Position numbers and translations under genes: made by a program. From assembly GCA_938038785.1 (NCBI GenBank), contig CALHTB010000004.1, positions 1-41,329 on the forward strand: 41,329 nt of DNA. Direction: 5' to 3'. This document shows positions 1 to 8,152 of the stretch, one piece after another. Origin of the DNA: an uncultured Acidimicrobiales bacterium (GTDB lineage Bacteria; Actinomycetota; Acidimicrobiia; Acidimicrobiales; SHLQ01). The notes under the pieces were generated by a model that had not been told where the DNA came from, made no database searches, and saw only the letters and a list, made by a program, of their open reading frames with translations. The number at the start of each line of letters is the position of its first letter. Within the stretch, counting starts at the first letter, position 1.

Positions 1-1236
1 GCAGCCGCAGCCACCGTGGTGCAGCGGCGAATGCTTCGAACCGGTGTCATCCTCGCCGTAGCGTTCGGTCTGCTCATCACGTTGACGCCGGTGGGTTCCC
101 GCCTAGGCACCCTCTCCGATATCGGTGACGGCGTCGTAGCCGGACGTATCGACGAGTGGCAGGTCGCGGCGCGGGCTATCCCCGATACTCCGACATTCGG
201 TGTTACCGGCCACGGACCAGAGGGGTATCGCATCGTGTTTGGCCAGCACGTCGACGACCAGTACGTCATCGACCATGGCCGCGACGTGTTTACAGACAGG
301 GCCCACAATGTCGTACTCGACACCACCCTGACTGGCGGGTTCATTGCGGGCCTTGGCCTGCTTCTTCTGTACGGCGGTCTTGGCGTGACTGCGATTCGGC
401 GCTTGAGAGCTGAAGCAGTCATCGATGTGGCGCTGGCCGCCTCGGTCCTCGGGTCTCTCTTGCAACAGCTGGTGTTGTTTCCGCTGGCCGAAGTGGATCC
501 GGCGCTATGGATCTTTGCCGGTGTGCTTGTCACCCGCCGCCCGAGCAGCGGGCTCTACCGGCCGCCGCTGTTTCGGTACGTTTCGCAAAGTCGACGGGTG
601 GCGATGTTGGGCGCCGGGTTCCTCGCTGCGATGTCGGCGGTCGCTGGGCTGTCCGACGTCGCAGCCGACCACGCAACAGCCAACGCAATCACCTCCGATG
701 ACTCAACTTCTGCACTCGTTGCCGCAGAGCAAGCCCGATCGCGGCGACCGGACTCAATTCGCTACGACTTCATCGCGTCGAGAATCGCATCCCGTGCCGG
801 AACCCTCGAGGGCTTCACGAACGCGCTCGAGAGCCTTGACGATGGGCTCTCGATTTCTCCCGTGGACCCGGCGCTGCGCATTGAGCGCGCATCGACGTTG
901 CTTGAGATCGCGCGCCGGACCGACGCACCCGAAGACCTCGCCACAGCGCTGGCCAACCTCGAAGAGCTCGCCGTTGCTGAACCGCGACACCCGCAGGTGC
1001 TCATGCATCTTGGAATCGCTCGAGCGCTCGACGGTCACCCTTCCGAGGCCATCGATGCGCTTACTCGGGCGGCCGCGCTGGACCCCACCGGTGTCGAGCC
1101 GCTCATCAACCTCGCCGTTGTGCATTTCGAGTCGGGCGACCTCGACCAAGGCGAAGAAGTCCTCGCAAGAATCGACCAACTGGCACCGAGCAATACTCAG
1201 GCCGAGAGCCTCCGCCGAGAATTTCTTTCCGAATGA
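1..1236 (+). CDS. O-antigen ligase/Wzy-like membrane polymerase with C-terminal TPRs (5' truncated)
   Basis: This is the C-terminal part of a larger protein. The reading frame is open to base 1, so the GTG at 16 is probably internal. The visible part has hydrophobic helices near its start, a long extracytoplasmic loop with a GHGPEGY stretch and an RAHNVVLD motif of the kind seen in O-antigen ligase/Wzy polymerases, then three or four more membrane segments. The last ~170 residues are soluble and TPR-like, with repeats such as HPQVLMHLGIARALDGHPSEA and an NLAVVHFESGDLDQGEEVLA-like unit. Family knowledge suggests polymerisation or ligation of a lipid-linked glycan at the outer face of the membrane. 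The exact substrate cannot be read from the sequence. It overlaps the next gene by four bases (ATGA), so the sigma factor may be translationally coupled to it. Confidence 0.7.
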   Translation, partial: AAAATVVQRRMLRTGVILAVAFGLLITLTPVGSRLGTLSDIGDGVVAGRIDEWQVAARAIPDTPTFGVTGHGPEGYRIVFGQHVDDQYVIDHGRDVFTDRAHNVVLDTTLTGGFIAGLGLLLLYGGLGVTAIRRLRAEAVIDVALAASVLGSLLQQLVLFPLAEVDPALWIFAGVLVTRRPSSGLYRPPLFRYVSQSRRVAMLGAGFLAAMSAVAGLSDVAADHATANAITSDDSTSALVAAEQARSRRPDSIRYDFIASRIASRAGTLEGFTNALESLDDGLSISPVDPALRIERASTLLEIARRTDAPEDLATALANLEELAVAEPRHPQVLMHLGIARALDGHPSEAIDALTRAAALDPTGVEPLINLAVVHFESGDLDQGEEVLARIDQLAPSNTQAESLRREFLSE

Positions 1237-1862
1237 TCGAACCAAACCAGCCCGCTAAGCGTTTAGGGGACATGGAAGCTACTTTGGCGCCAACGCAGCG
1301 CCCTCAACCACACCGAACGAGCGCAGCTCTCTCGGCCTCGAATCAGCGGGTTCGTGTGACGTCGGCAAGCTTCGCCACCTTCTATGAATCAGCCTATGAA
1401 GATGTCGCACGAGCATTGAGCATCACGCTTGGCGACGCTGGCTGGGGTCGAGAAGCCGCCGACGAAGCAATGACCCGTGCCTACGACCGGTGGGACGACG
1501 TGTCCACCTACAGCAACCCCGCCGGTTGGGTCTACCGAGTGGGCTTGAATTGGGCTCGAAGCTGGCACCGAAAGCTCAACCGACGTTTGCCGTGGGCCAA
1601 CGAAGTCATCTCTCTGCCCAATACCGCAGACCATGAACTGGACAATGCGCTTATGGCTCTCGACATCAAATATCGCTCGGTAGTGGTGTGTCGCTACCTC
1701 CTCGACTGGAACACCGAAGAGACCGCCCAAGCCCTCGACCTGGCACCCGGAACGGTGAAGAGCCGCCTGTCCACAGGTCTTGCCCAGCTTCGCCAACGTC
1801 TGGATGTTCCAGACAAGCCCGCAACCGATGACCTCCCCTTGAACGAATCGAACCCATCATGA
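1233..1862 (+). CDS. ECF-type RNA polymerase sigma factor
   Basis: A sigma-70 family regulator with region 2 (FATFYESAYEDVARAL ... EAADEAMTRAYDRW ... NPAGWVYRVGLNWARSW) and region 4 (LDIKYRSVVVCRYLLDW ... TVKSRLSTGLAQLRQRL), and nothing between them except a short linker. It resembles the SigE/SigM-like ECF proteins of actinobacteria, in which region 4 recognises the -35 element. The start is ambiguous. ATG at 1233 overlaps the upstream stop (ATGA). ATG at 1272 follows AGGGGA at an unusually short distance, and GTG at 1354 lies just before the conserved part. Its stop overlaps the start of the following membrane protein, which is the normal arrangement of a sigma factor with its membrane-bound regulator. 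Confidence 0.88.
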   Translation: MIEPNQPAKRLGDMEATLAPTQRPQPHRTSAALSASNQRVRVTSASFATFYESAYEDVARALSITLGDAGWGREAADEAMTRAYDRWDDVSTYSNPAGWVYRVGLNWARSWHRKLNRRLPWANEVISLPNTADHELDNALMALDIKYRSVVVCRYLLDWNTEETAQALDLAPGTVKSRLSTGLAQLRQRLDVPDKPATDDLPLNESNPS

Positions 1863-3874
1863 ACTTTGACGATCGCCTCCGAAACCACCTCCACACACAG
1901 AACGCCGACCTGACCGTTCCCGCCGAGGGCGTCGACGCTGTCCACGCTCGTTCAACCCAGCGCAAGAACCGACGCCTGGCTGGCGGCGCGATTGCCGCCT
2001 TCGCCGTCGTGCTCGCCATCGGCGTCGCAGCGATCGGCCTTGGATCGAACGATTCGGTCGACTTCGCCACCGACGGAGGCGAAGATTCTGCAACCACCAC
2101 CACGCTGGCCGAACCTACAGAAGCGGCTGCCCAACCTGCCCCAGCCGAGCTCGAGTCGGTGCTACCAGAACCGGGTGACGCGCTTTCCTTAGCGCCGATC
2201 TCCAGTGACGGAGCACCCGGCGGATTCAACCTCTACAGCAGCGGATCGGCAGATGGTGTGTACTTCGTCGTCTCAACGGCTCCCGGATTGCGCTACGACG
2301 ATCTTCCCGAAGGCGAGTGGGCTCGCGCCGACACCGTGTACTCCTTCGACGGTTCAGAGTGGACAAACCAGACGTCGGCTACAGGAGATCGTTTCGTCAG
2401 CAATATCGAGGGCGCTGCGAATGGGGTGTTGTATGCGGTGAGCACCGGCTCCCAAACCGACGTTGGCCTCGCCATCGGCTCGTCGACCAACTCGGGCACC
2501 GACTGGGACTGGACACCAATCGATCTCTCTCCGGTATTCGGCGACGACTCGTCTACTTGGCCGCCATACACGGTGAACCAGGCAATCCATGAAGGACAGC
2601 GACTGCTCGTCATAGCCACATTCCCCAGTGTTGATTTCGATGAAGCGCTCGAGCTGGCCAACGCAAACGGCGCCGGAATCCCTCAAGGAGCGATCGTTGC
2701 GAACGCTGATGTCCACGGTATTTCGTGGATCGAATCGCCAGAGACCACCAATGAGCAAGGCAATCCGAATTGCCAGGCAATCGCATCACAAAAATCTGAT
2801 GAGCTGTGGAGCAAGATCGACGAAGCCGAACCAGTATTCGACTGGAATGGCGAACTCACCCCTGAAGAGCAAGCCGAGGTCGACGCCTGGCTTCAAAAGG
2901 CTCGAGAGCGTGAAGCGAAGACCCAGCGCCAGGTGTTCGATGCCGTTGAAGCGGTGGAGGGCTGTGAACGTTTCGTCGAATGTTCTCGACAATCGAACGC
3001 TCGACAGGAAAGCATCAACGCTCGTATCGAAGAGATCTTCGACGAGCTCGGTCTTGAACTTGACGCGGTGCTATCGGACGAACAGCTCGACACAATCCAA
3101 GCCGTGTACGAAGACGAGCAGGTCGACACCGAAGCGTGGCTTGAAAGTAGCGGCTGCTCCACCGAGCTCAACTTCTTCGAGGAAGGCGGCATCGAACAGC
3201 AGTACCGCACCTGGGACGAGCTCGGTGTTGCGACCCCAGCTGATTGGGAACCAATCCAGAACGCCTTCCTCACCAACGGAGATTCGGTCACGAACCTCGG
3301 CGATCCGTTCGCTAACGCTGGCTTCGTGGTCGGCGTAGGCCACGACGGAGGCGCCTGGACCGTTACCTTCGACGACACCAGCTATGACTCAGCGATTGGC
3401 GAGCCAGTCACCCAGAGCTTCGTCGAGTACTCCTCGGACGATGGCGCAACCTGGACATCAAAGGCGATCGACGGCTTCAACTTCAGAAGCAACACACTCG
3501 CCGACGGATCGAGCTTCGGACTCAACTACGACGACGATATGAGCTCGATCATTCGCCGGGACGCAAACGGGTCAGCGGTGACGCTCGATCTCGCATCACT
3601 GGCCCCCGACCTCGACACGGCAACCTACGGCCTGGCCGATATCAGCACCGGCGAGTACGGCGTTGTGGCGTGGGCCTCTCGCTGGAACGATGACGCCGGG
3701 TCCGCCGACTCGATCCTTCTGTACAGCCCCGACGGCCAAGGGTGGGGGGCAACCGAGTTGCTCGATACCCAGGTCACCCATGCCATTGTCGGTGAAGACG
3801 GCGTCATCGTGTTCACCTCCGAGCCAGGCCGCTATCCAGGAGATCCGCAGACCGTCTTCTTGGCCACCGCCTAA
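1859..3874 (+). CDS. membrane-anchored extracytoplasmic protein, putative anti-sigma regulator with Asp-box propeller
   Basis: A 671-residue single-span protein whose ATG overlaps the sigma factor stop. Residues 1-40 are a short cytoplasmic segment, 41-62 a transmembrane helix (AGGAIAAFAVVLAIGVAAIG), followed by a Thr/Ala/Glu/Pro-rich linker and a large acidic outer domain. The outer part contains an Asp-box-like SSDDGATWTS and other beta-rich segments, consistent with a propeller. A helical, coiled-coil-like insertion near residues 310-430 carries several cysteines that could form disulfides. The gene order implies that it holds or releases the sigma factor in response to an external signal. 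No classical zinc-binding anti-sigma motif is present, so that role is inferred from context. A strong hairpin follows the stop. Confidence 0.7.
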   Translation: MNFDDRLRNHLHTQNADLTVPAEGVDAVHARSTQRKNRRLAGGAIAAFAVVLAIGVAAIGLGSNDSVDFATDGGEDSATTTTLAEPTEAAAQPAPAELESVLPEPGDALSLAPISSDGAPGGFNLYSSGSADGVYFVVSTAPGLRYDDLPEGEWARADTVYSFDGSEWTNQTSATGDRFVSNIEGAANGVLYAVSTGSQTDVGLAIGSSTNSGTDWDWTPIDLSPVFGDDSSTWPPYTVNQAIHEGQRLLVIATFPSVDFDEALELANANGAGIPQGAIVANADVHGISWIESPETTNEQGNPNCQAIASQKSDELWSKIDEAEPVFDWNGELTPEEQAEVDAWLQKAREREAKTQRQVFDAVEAVEGCERFVECSRQSNARQESINARIEEIFDELGLELDAVLSDEQLDTIQAVYEDEQVDTEAWLESSGCSTELNFFEEGGIEQQYRTWDELGVATPADWEPIQNAFLTNGDSVTNLGDPFANAGFVVGVGHDGGAWTVTFDDTSYDSAIGEPVTQSFVEYSSDDGATWTSKAIDGFNFRSNTLADGSSFGLNYDDDMSSIIRRDANGSAVTLDLASLAPDLDTATYGLADISTGEYGVVAWASRWNDDAGSADSILLYSPDGQGWGATELLDTQVTHAIVGEDGVIVFTSEPGRYPGDPQTVFLATA

Positions 3875-3908
3875 GCCAACCGCCCAATCCCTGCCCCAAA
3901 AACACTGC

Positions 3909-3948
3909 CAGTTCGCCTACTTCGGAACCGTCCGAGGTAGGCGAACTG
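3909..3948 (+). terminator. 17-bp hairpin after the sigma/anti-sigma pair
   Basis: CAGTTCGCCTAC (3909-3920) is perfectly complementary to GTAGGCGAACTG (3937-3948). The stem continues inward through TTCGG/CCGAG with one G-U pair and closes on a loop of about six bases. Only a weak T run (GCGTTT) follows on the plus strand, while the minus strand has a run of five T. It lies 35 bases after a stop codon and about 80 bases before the next start, so termination is the simplest reading. Confidence 0.6.
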
Positions 3949-4012
3949 TCGCGTTTCCACCACTTCTGGGATTGCGGCCGATCCGACTGGACGGTCGTTC
4001 AGTAGCTGGGCA

Positions 4013-4018
4013 TACACT
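4013..4018 (+). promoter_or_regulatory. -10 box TACACT, leaderless-type
   Basis: TACACT ends eight bases before the ATG at 4027 and no Shine-Dalgarno sequence intervenes. This matches the TANNNT-to-start spacing seen before many genes in this window, so transcription probably begins at or next to the start codon. Confidence 0.5.
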
Positions 4019-4026
4019 TTCCTCGT

Positions 4027-5139
4027 ATGAATCGCATCACCCTGTCTCCCCGCATTCGAATGACGCCCTTTCACGACCGGACGGTGGCGGCCGGCCTGTC
4101 CGACATCACCGTGTACAACAAGATGGTTATGCCGACCTCGTACGGCGATTTGAAGGCCGAGTACGACCGGCTGATCAACGACGTCGCCATCTGGGACGTG
4201 TCGGTTGAGCGCCAGGTGCAGATCAGCGGGCCCGACGCTGCGGTGTGTGCCCAGTACTTCACAGCGCGAGACATCACGAACATGGCCGAAGGTCAAGGCA
4301 AGTACGTGGCCATGTGTGATCACGCTGGCCGCATCTTGAACGACCCGGTCCTCATGAAGCTCAGCGGAAACCGCTACTGGTTCTCCCTCGCCGACAACGA
4401 CATGTTGCTCTGGTGCAAAGGCATCGCTGCTGAACGTGGTTGGGATGTCGAGGTCATCGAGCCCGACGTTTCACCACTGGCCGTCCAAGGCCCGAAGGCC
4501 GAAGACCTCGTGGCCGAGTCGTTCGGCGAGCATGTTCGCGAGCTCAAGTACTTCTGGTTCATCGAAACCGACCTCGATGGCATTCCACTCGTTCTTTGTC
4601 GTTCGGGCTGGAGCAAGCAAGGCGGCTTCGAGCTGTTCTTGCAGGACGGCTCACGTGGCAACGACCTCTGGGACAAGGTCGTTGCGGCGGGCGAGAAATA
4701 CGGCATCGGACCAGGAGCGCCAAACCACGTCGAGCGCGTCGAGAGCGGCCTGCTTTCTTGGGGCGGCGACAACACCCCAGACTCCAACCCGTTTGAGGTT
4801 GGCATGGGTCGCTACGTCGACACCGATACCGATGTCGAATACCTGGGTAAAGCAGCATTGCAGGCCGTCGTCGCAGCTGGCGGGCCCGAGCGTCTGTTTG
4901 TCGGCGTGAATGTCGAAGGCGAACTCGGTGAAGCCTGGCCGCTTCCCGAGCGCACCCCGATCATGCTCGACGGCGAACAGGTCGGAACCCTCGCGGCGAT
5001 CGTGCACAGCCACCGTCTCGACCGCACGATCGGCCTCGCCCAGATCAAACGCACCGTCGTCGAAGCCGGTTCGACAGTCGAAGTCGAAACGCCCGAGGGC
5101 TACAAGCCAGCCACGATCCAGAAGCTGCCATTTCTGTAA
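4027..5139 (+). CDS. dmdA: DMSP demethylase-like aminomethyltransferase (GcvT fold)
   Basis: A 370-residue folate-binding protein of the GcvT/aminomethyltransferase fold. Its sequence follows, from memory, the pattern of the marine DMSP demethylase DmdA rather than that of glycine-cleavage T protein. Diagnostic stretches are TVYNKMVMPTSYGDLKAEY, WDVSVERQVQISGPDA, ARDITNMAEGQGKY, SGWSKQGGFELFL and NHVERVESGLLSWGGDN. DmdA transfers a methyl group from dimethylsulfoniopropionate to tetrahydrofolate, giving methylmercaptopropionate. No gcvH or gcvP lies nearby, which argues against a glycine-cleavage role. The remaining DMSP genes (dmdB, dmdC, dmdD) are not in the window, so a related methylated substrate remains possible. 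It appears monocistronic, with its own leaderless promoter after the upstream hairpin. Confidence 0.72.
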   Translation: MNRITLSPRIRMTPFHDRTVAAGLSDITVYNKMVMPTSYGDLKAEYDRLINDVAIWDVSVERQVQISGPDAAVCAQYFTARDITNMAEGQGKYVAMCDHAGRILNDPVLMKLSGNRYWFSLADNDMLLWCKGIAAERGWDVEVIEPDVSPLAVQGPKAEDLVAESFGEHVRELKYFWFIETDLDGIPLVLCRSGWSKQGGFELFLQDGSRGNDLWDKVVAAGEKYGIGPGAPNHVERVESGLLSWGGDNTPDSNPFEVGMGRYVDTDTDVEYLGKAALQAVVAAGGPERLFVGVNVEGELGEAWPLPERTPIMLDGEQVGTLAAIVHSHRLDRTIGLAQIKRTVVEAGSTVEVETPEGYKPATIQKLPFL

Positions 5140-5208
5140 TACTCAGCGGTCGCAATCCGGGCCTCACATTCGGAAGTGCCAAATTTGGGTCGAAGTTGGT
5201 TGACGAGC

Positions 5209-5877
5209 TCACTGATCAACCTCCGGGTTGGTGCTCTGTTCGCTTGCCGCAACGAAGCGCAGCAATTCGTACAGAGCCCCAATGGCCACGCCGTCGCCAT
5301 CGGCGACCTCTTCGTTCACCGGAAGGTCGTACACCAACACTTCGCGGTCGCTCAGCTTGTCGTTCTTTACCGCTGTCAGCTCCGACAGCAGACCTCGCAT
5401 CCCCCGGTTCTCGTACAAGGTCTCGAAGCGAATGAACTCGATGCCGGTGTCTCGAGCAGTGCCAATTAGCAGCTCGAGTAGGAGGCGACCGAAGCCACGA
5501 CGCTGGTAGTCATCGGCCACGACGAGCGCGGCTTCAGCAACACCCGGCTCACCGTCGACGTTGATGAGGCGCGCGACTGCAATGCCCAAACCTCCGTCCG
5601 AACCGTCGACTTCAGAGGGAACGGTGGGGTCGGCGACGACCCAGGCCCGATGCTCGTCGTGATCGATATTGGTGAGCATCTCGAGGAGGTCGTCTCCGAG
5701 GCGTTCTCGAACGGAGAAGAACCGGAGATACCTCGACCGGGGCGACATCCGCGCAAACGCACTCTCGAGCGCTGACCCGTCGGTGGCCCGTATCGGGCGG
5801 ATCACAAACGGCGACCCGTCATCAAGTTCGCCGTGGATGCCGTCGGGGTCGAGCGGGAGGTTCCACGTGAACTTCAT
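5209..5877 (-). CDS. GNAT family N-acetyltransferase
   Basis: A 222-residue GNAT protein. The acetyl-CoA-binding motif A is visible as VADDYQRRGFGRLLLELLI (about residues 123-141), preceded by beta strands (GIAVARLINVDGEPGVAEAALV) and an N-terminal region of the type seen in single-domain GNATs fused to acyl-CoA synthetases (IRPIRATDGSALESAFARMSPRSRYLRFF). That N-terminal similarity suggests a protein-lysine acetyltransferase, but the substrate cannot be read from the sequence. The gene is convergent with the dmdA-like gene and starts at an ATG six bases after a TAGGGT box. The MFS gene behind it on the same strand has its stop about 40 bases away. Confidence 0.85.
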   Translation of the reverse strand: MKFTWNLPLDPDGIHGELDDGSPFVIRPIRATDGSALESAFARMSPRSRYLRFFSVRERLGDDLLEMLTNIDHDEHRAWVVADPTVPSEVDGSDGGLGIAVARLINVDGEPGVAEAALVVADDYQRRGFGRLLLELLIGTARDTGIEFIRFETLYENRGMRGLLSELTAVKNDKLSDREVLVYDLPVNEEVADGDGVAIGALYELLRFVAASEQSTNPEVDQ

Positions 5878-5883
5878 AGGACG

Positions 5884-5889
5884 ACCCTA
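5884..5889 (-). promoter_or_regulatory. -10 box TAGGGT of the GNAT gene, leaderless-type
   Basis: On the minus strand TAGGGT is followed by six bases and the ATG at 5877, without a ribosome-binding site. Confidence 0.5.
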
Positions 5890-5915
5890 GATCACAACCA
5901 CCTTGGTGAACGTTG

Positions 5916-7043
5916 CTAGTCCCAAGCGCTGCGGACGCGGACCGCCGCACCGATGCCAAGCAAGATGCCCCCAATGCCGGTGACGAGAAACATCTGCTGG
6001 CCGATTGCGCCATAGCCAAGCGGCGCAGCGAAGGCAGTAATCGCGGCGGTCGACAACCCCGCAGCATCGAGTAGCGACGAACCGACGGCTGCGCGCTCGG
6101 CACCCGTCACTTCGAGCACGAGCACCTGGCTGCTGACCGATGCAAACGACTCGCCAGCCCCATGCATCACGCCGAAGACGATCGCAGCCGCAACGCCGCC
6201 AGCGATGCTGTAGCCGAGCATGGCGGGAATGAGTACCAGTAGGGCAGGCAGCATGACCGCCGACCCACCTCTGGCTTCGGCGAGGTTGCCGGCGATGCGA
6301 GGAAGGATGAGCATCGGGGCACCAACGCAGATGATCACTACCGCAACCATGCTCGTGCTGGCGCCGAGGTCGGTGAGGAACCGGTCGATCGAGGAATCGA
6401 ACACACCGATGAACCCAAACACGATCACCTGGATCAACATGGCCGCCTGCACCTTCGGGCGAGCCAACAGGGTGAGCAGGTCTGCATAGTTGACCTGCGC
6501 TTCGGCAATTTCGGATCGGAGCACCGCAAAGGTGGCAGGCACGCCAACCAGCGCAAGCGCCACGCTTACAGCGATGAACGGTGCTTCGAATCCGAGCGGT
6601 TCAAAGAGTGCACCGATGAGTGGGCCAACGATGAACCCGGCTACCGACACCGACAACAAGATGCCAAGCTTTGCTCCCCCACCATCAGCGTCGAGCCCAA
6701 TTAGCGCCTTGCGTGCCAACAGGCTGAAGAGGCCGAGGCCCATTCCGGTAAGCCCTCGGCCCACCGCAAGAATCATCATGCCGCTTCCGAATGCAAAGGC
6801 GATCGGGCCGAGGATGCCGGTGACGATGGCGACGATGGCCAACGGCACGGTGTGGCCACGGTCGGCGAACGGCGAGAGCGCTATTTGGGTCAGGAACGAT
6901 GCGCCGAAGCCGGTTCCGGCAATGATCCCAACCTCCCAGTCGGCCAAGCCAAACATGGTCTGGATGTCTTCGAGAAACACGAAGATGACGCCGAGCGCGG
7001 CCGTGAGCAAGAACTGGGTTGCGTAGATGAGGAGCGCTCGCAC
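5916..7043 (-). CDS. MFS transporter
   Basis: A 375-residue polytopic protein with about 12 hydrophobic segments and the MFS layout. An N-terminal half includes a conserved loop-2/3-like region (FADRGHTVPLAIVAIVTGILG), and GxGLGLFSLLARKALIG lies around helix 4. The halves are joined by a short charged linker near LRSEIAEAQVNYADLLTLLARPK. Alanine-rich C-terminal helices resemble drug or small-molecule exporters. No substrate can be assigned. The start is a GTG six bases downstream of TAGCGT. It lies back-to-back with the GNAT gene on the same strand but has its own promoter. Confidence 0.85.
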   Translation of the reverse strand: MRALLIYATQFLLTAALGVIFVFLEDIQTMFGLADWEVGIIAGTGFGASFLTQIALSPFADRGHTVPLAIVAIVTGILGPIAFAFGSGMMILAVGRGLTGMGLGLFSLLARKALIGLDADGGGAKLGILLSVSVAGFIVGPLIGALFEPLGFEAPFIAVSVALALVGVPATFAVLRSEIAEAQVNYADLLTLLARPKVQAAMLIQVIVFGFIGVFDSSIDRFLTDLGASTSMVAVVIICVGAPMLILPRIAGNLAEARGGSAVMLPALLVLIPAMLGYSIAGGVAAAIVFGVMHGAGESFASVSSQVLVLEVTGAERAAVGSSLLDAAGLSTAAITAFAAPLGYGAIGQQMFLVTGIGGILLGIGAAVRVRSAWD

Positions 7044-7049
7044 CGCATC

Positions 7050-7055
7050 ACGCTA
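7050..7055 (-). promoter_or_regulatory. -10 box TAGCGT of the MFS gene, leaderless-type
   Basis: On the minus strand TAGCGT, then six bases (GATGCG), then the GTG start at 7043. There is no Shine-Dalgarno sequence. Confidence 0.5.
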
Positions 7056-7125
7056 CGGCAACTCGATGTTCCTCCACGCCTTGGGGCGTACCCGATGGAT
7101 TCGCTGGGCGTGCGCTATGCCTCGG

Positions 7126-8028
7126 CTAGGTCGTCGCCTCAGTGGCAGCAGCCGCCTGGCGGCTGTTCGCTGTAACAACGATGTAGACGCCAACGACAAC
7201 CAACGCGCCACCAAGCGCCTCTATGGCGCCGAGGACCTCGTCGCGAATCAGCCAGCCGAAGAACACGCCGAACAACGGAATCAAGTAGGCGGTTGAGGCC
7301 GCAACTGTGGGCGTGGCTTCCTTGACGACAAGCGCCATCAGCGAGAACGTCACCGCGTTCGATGGGATCGCCGCGTAGAAGAGCGGCACAAAAAGACCGA
7401 GCGACCAGTCGGTCCCGGCTGTTCCCTCAACGACGAGCGCGAACGGCACCAGCACGAGCGCCGACATGATGAGCTGCACACCGACCAGCATGATGGGTGA
7501 GATGTGAGAGAAGTCTTTCCACTTCATGTAGACGGTTCCGAACGCCCACGCGATTGCACTGAAAACCAGGGTTATCACGCCGATCGCCGTCGACTCGCCG
7601 CCGAGCGATGGGCTGGCCAAGACGGCCGCGCCACCGAAGCCAACCGCAAGGCCAACACGGGCGAGACGAGTGGTTCGGGCGCCGAGCAAGATGAGCGACA
7701 GGAGTGCGGTGAACAACGGCATGGTCGAAGAGACGAGAGAGCCAAGCCCGGCGGGCACCCGGTTGACGCCGTAGATCAGCAGGGCGCTCGACACGGTGGT
7801 GATGCTGAAGCTCACGACGAAGATGTTGCGGTAGTCGATGGCGTTCGTCGGAAGGCGCTCGCCCTTTATGAACGCAAAGGCAAGCAGGAAGGTGCCGCCA
7901 ACCACTGTTCGCATGCTCGCGAATAGAAACGGGTCGGTGTGGTCGAGCGCGAACTTGATGTTCGAGAAATTTCCACCGATCAGCGCTGCGATAAGTACGA
8001 CCGTTCCGAGGAGCGCCCGCTGACTCAT
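7126..8028 (-). CDS. EamA/DMT family transporter
   Basis: A 300-residue membrane protein with ten predicted helices in two EamA repeats. The first repeat starts at LLGTVVLIAALIGGNFSNIK and includes FLFASMRTVVGGTFLLAFAF and GLGSLVSSTMPLFTALLSLI. The second begins near STAIGVITLVFSAIAWAFG and ends with EALGGALVVVGVYIVVTA. This is the 10-TMS drug/metabolite exporter fold, and the transported compound is unknown. The frame stays open upstream to 8163, but the added residues are Arg/Cys-rich and overlap the divergent ABC-F gene, so ATG at 8028 (MSQRALLG) is preferred. No good ribosome-binding site or TANNNT box precedes it. Confidence 0.84.
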   Translation of the reverse strand: MSQRALLGTVVLIAALIGGNFSNIKFALDHTDPFLFASMRTVVGGTFLLAFAFIKGERLPTNAIDYRNIFVVSFSITTVSSALLIYGVNRVPAGLGSLVSSTMPLFTALLSLILLGARTTRLARVGLAVGFGGAAVLASPSLGGESTAIGVITLVFSAIAWAFGTVYMKWKDFSHISPIMLVGVQLIMSALVLVPFALVVEGTAGTDWSLGLFVPLFYAAIPSNAVTFSLMALVVKEATPTVAASTAYLIPLFGVFFGWLIRDEVLGAIEALGGALVVVGVYIVVTANSRQAAAATEATT

Positions 8029-8152
8029 ACCCGCCCGCCGTCGGGTTTGGGGATCTGAATCGCAGCGCTGGACATGGCACATCGTGGCCCATCGTCGCGA
8101 CAACAACCAAGCTCCGTGTCCGACACGATCGTTTCGACGGCAGGCTGGTCGG

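Noticed and set aside
5140..5208. Possible terminator between the dmdA-like gene and the GNAT gene
   Set aside because: Only a six-base inverted pair (GGTTGA/TCAACC) with a 12-base loop is present; not convincing.
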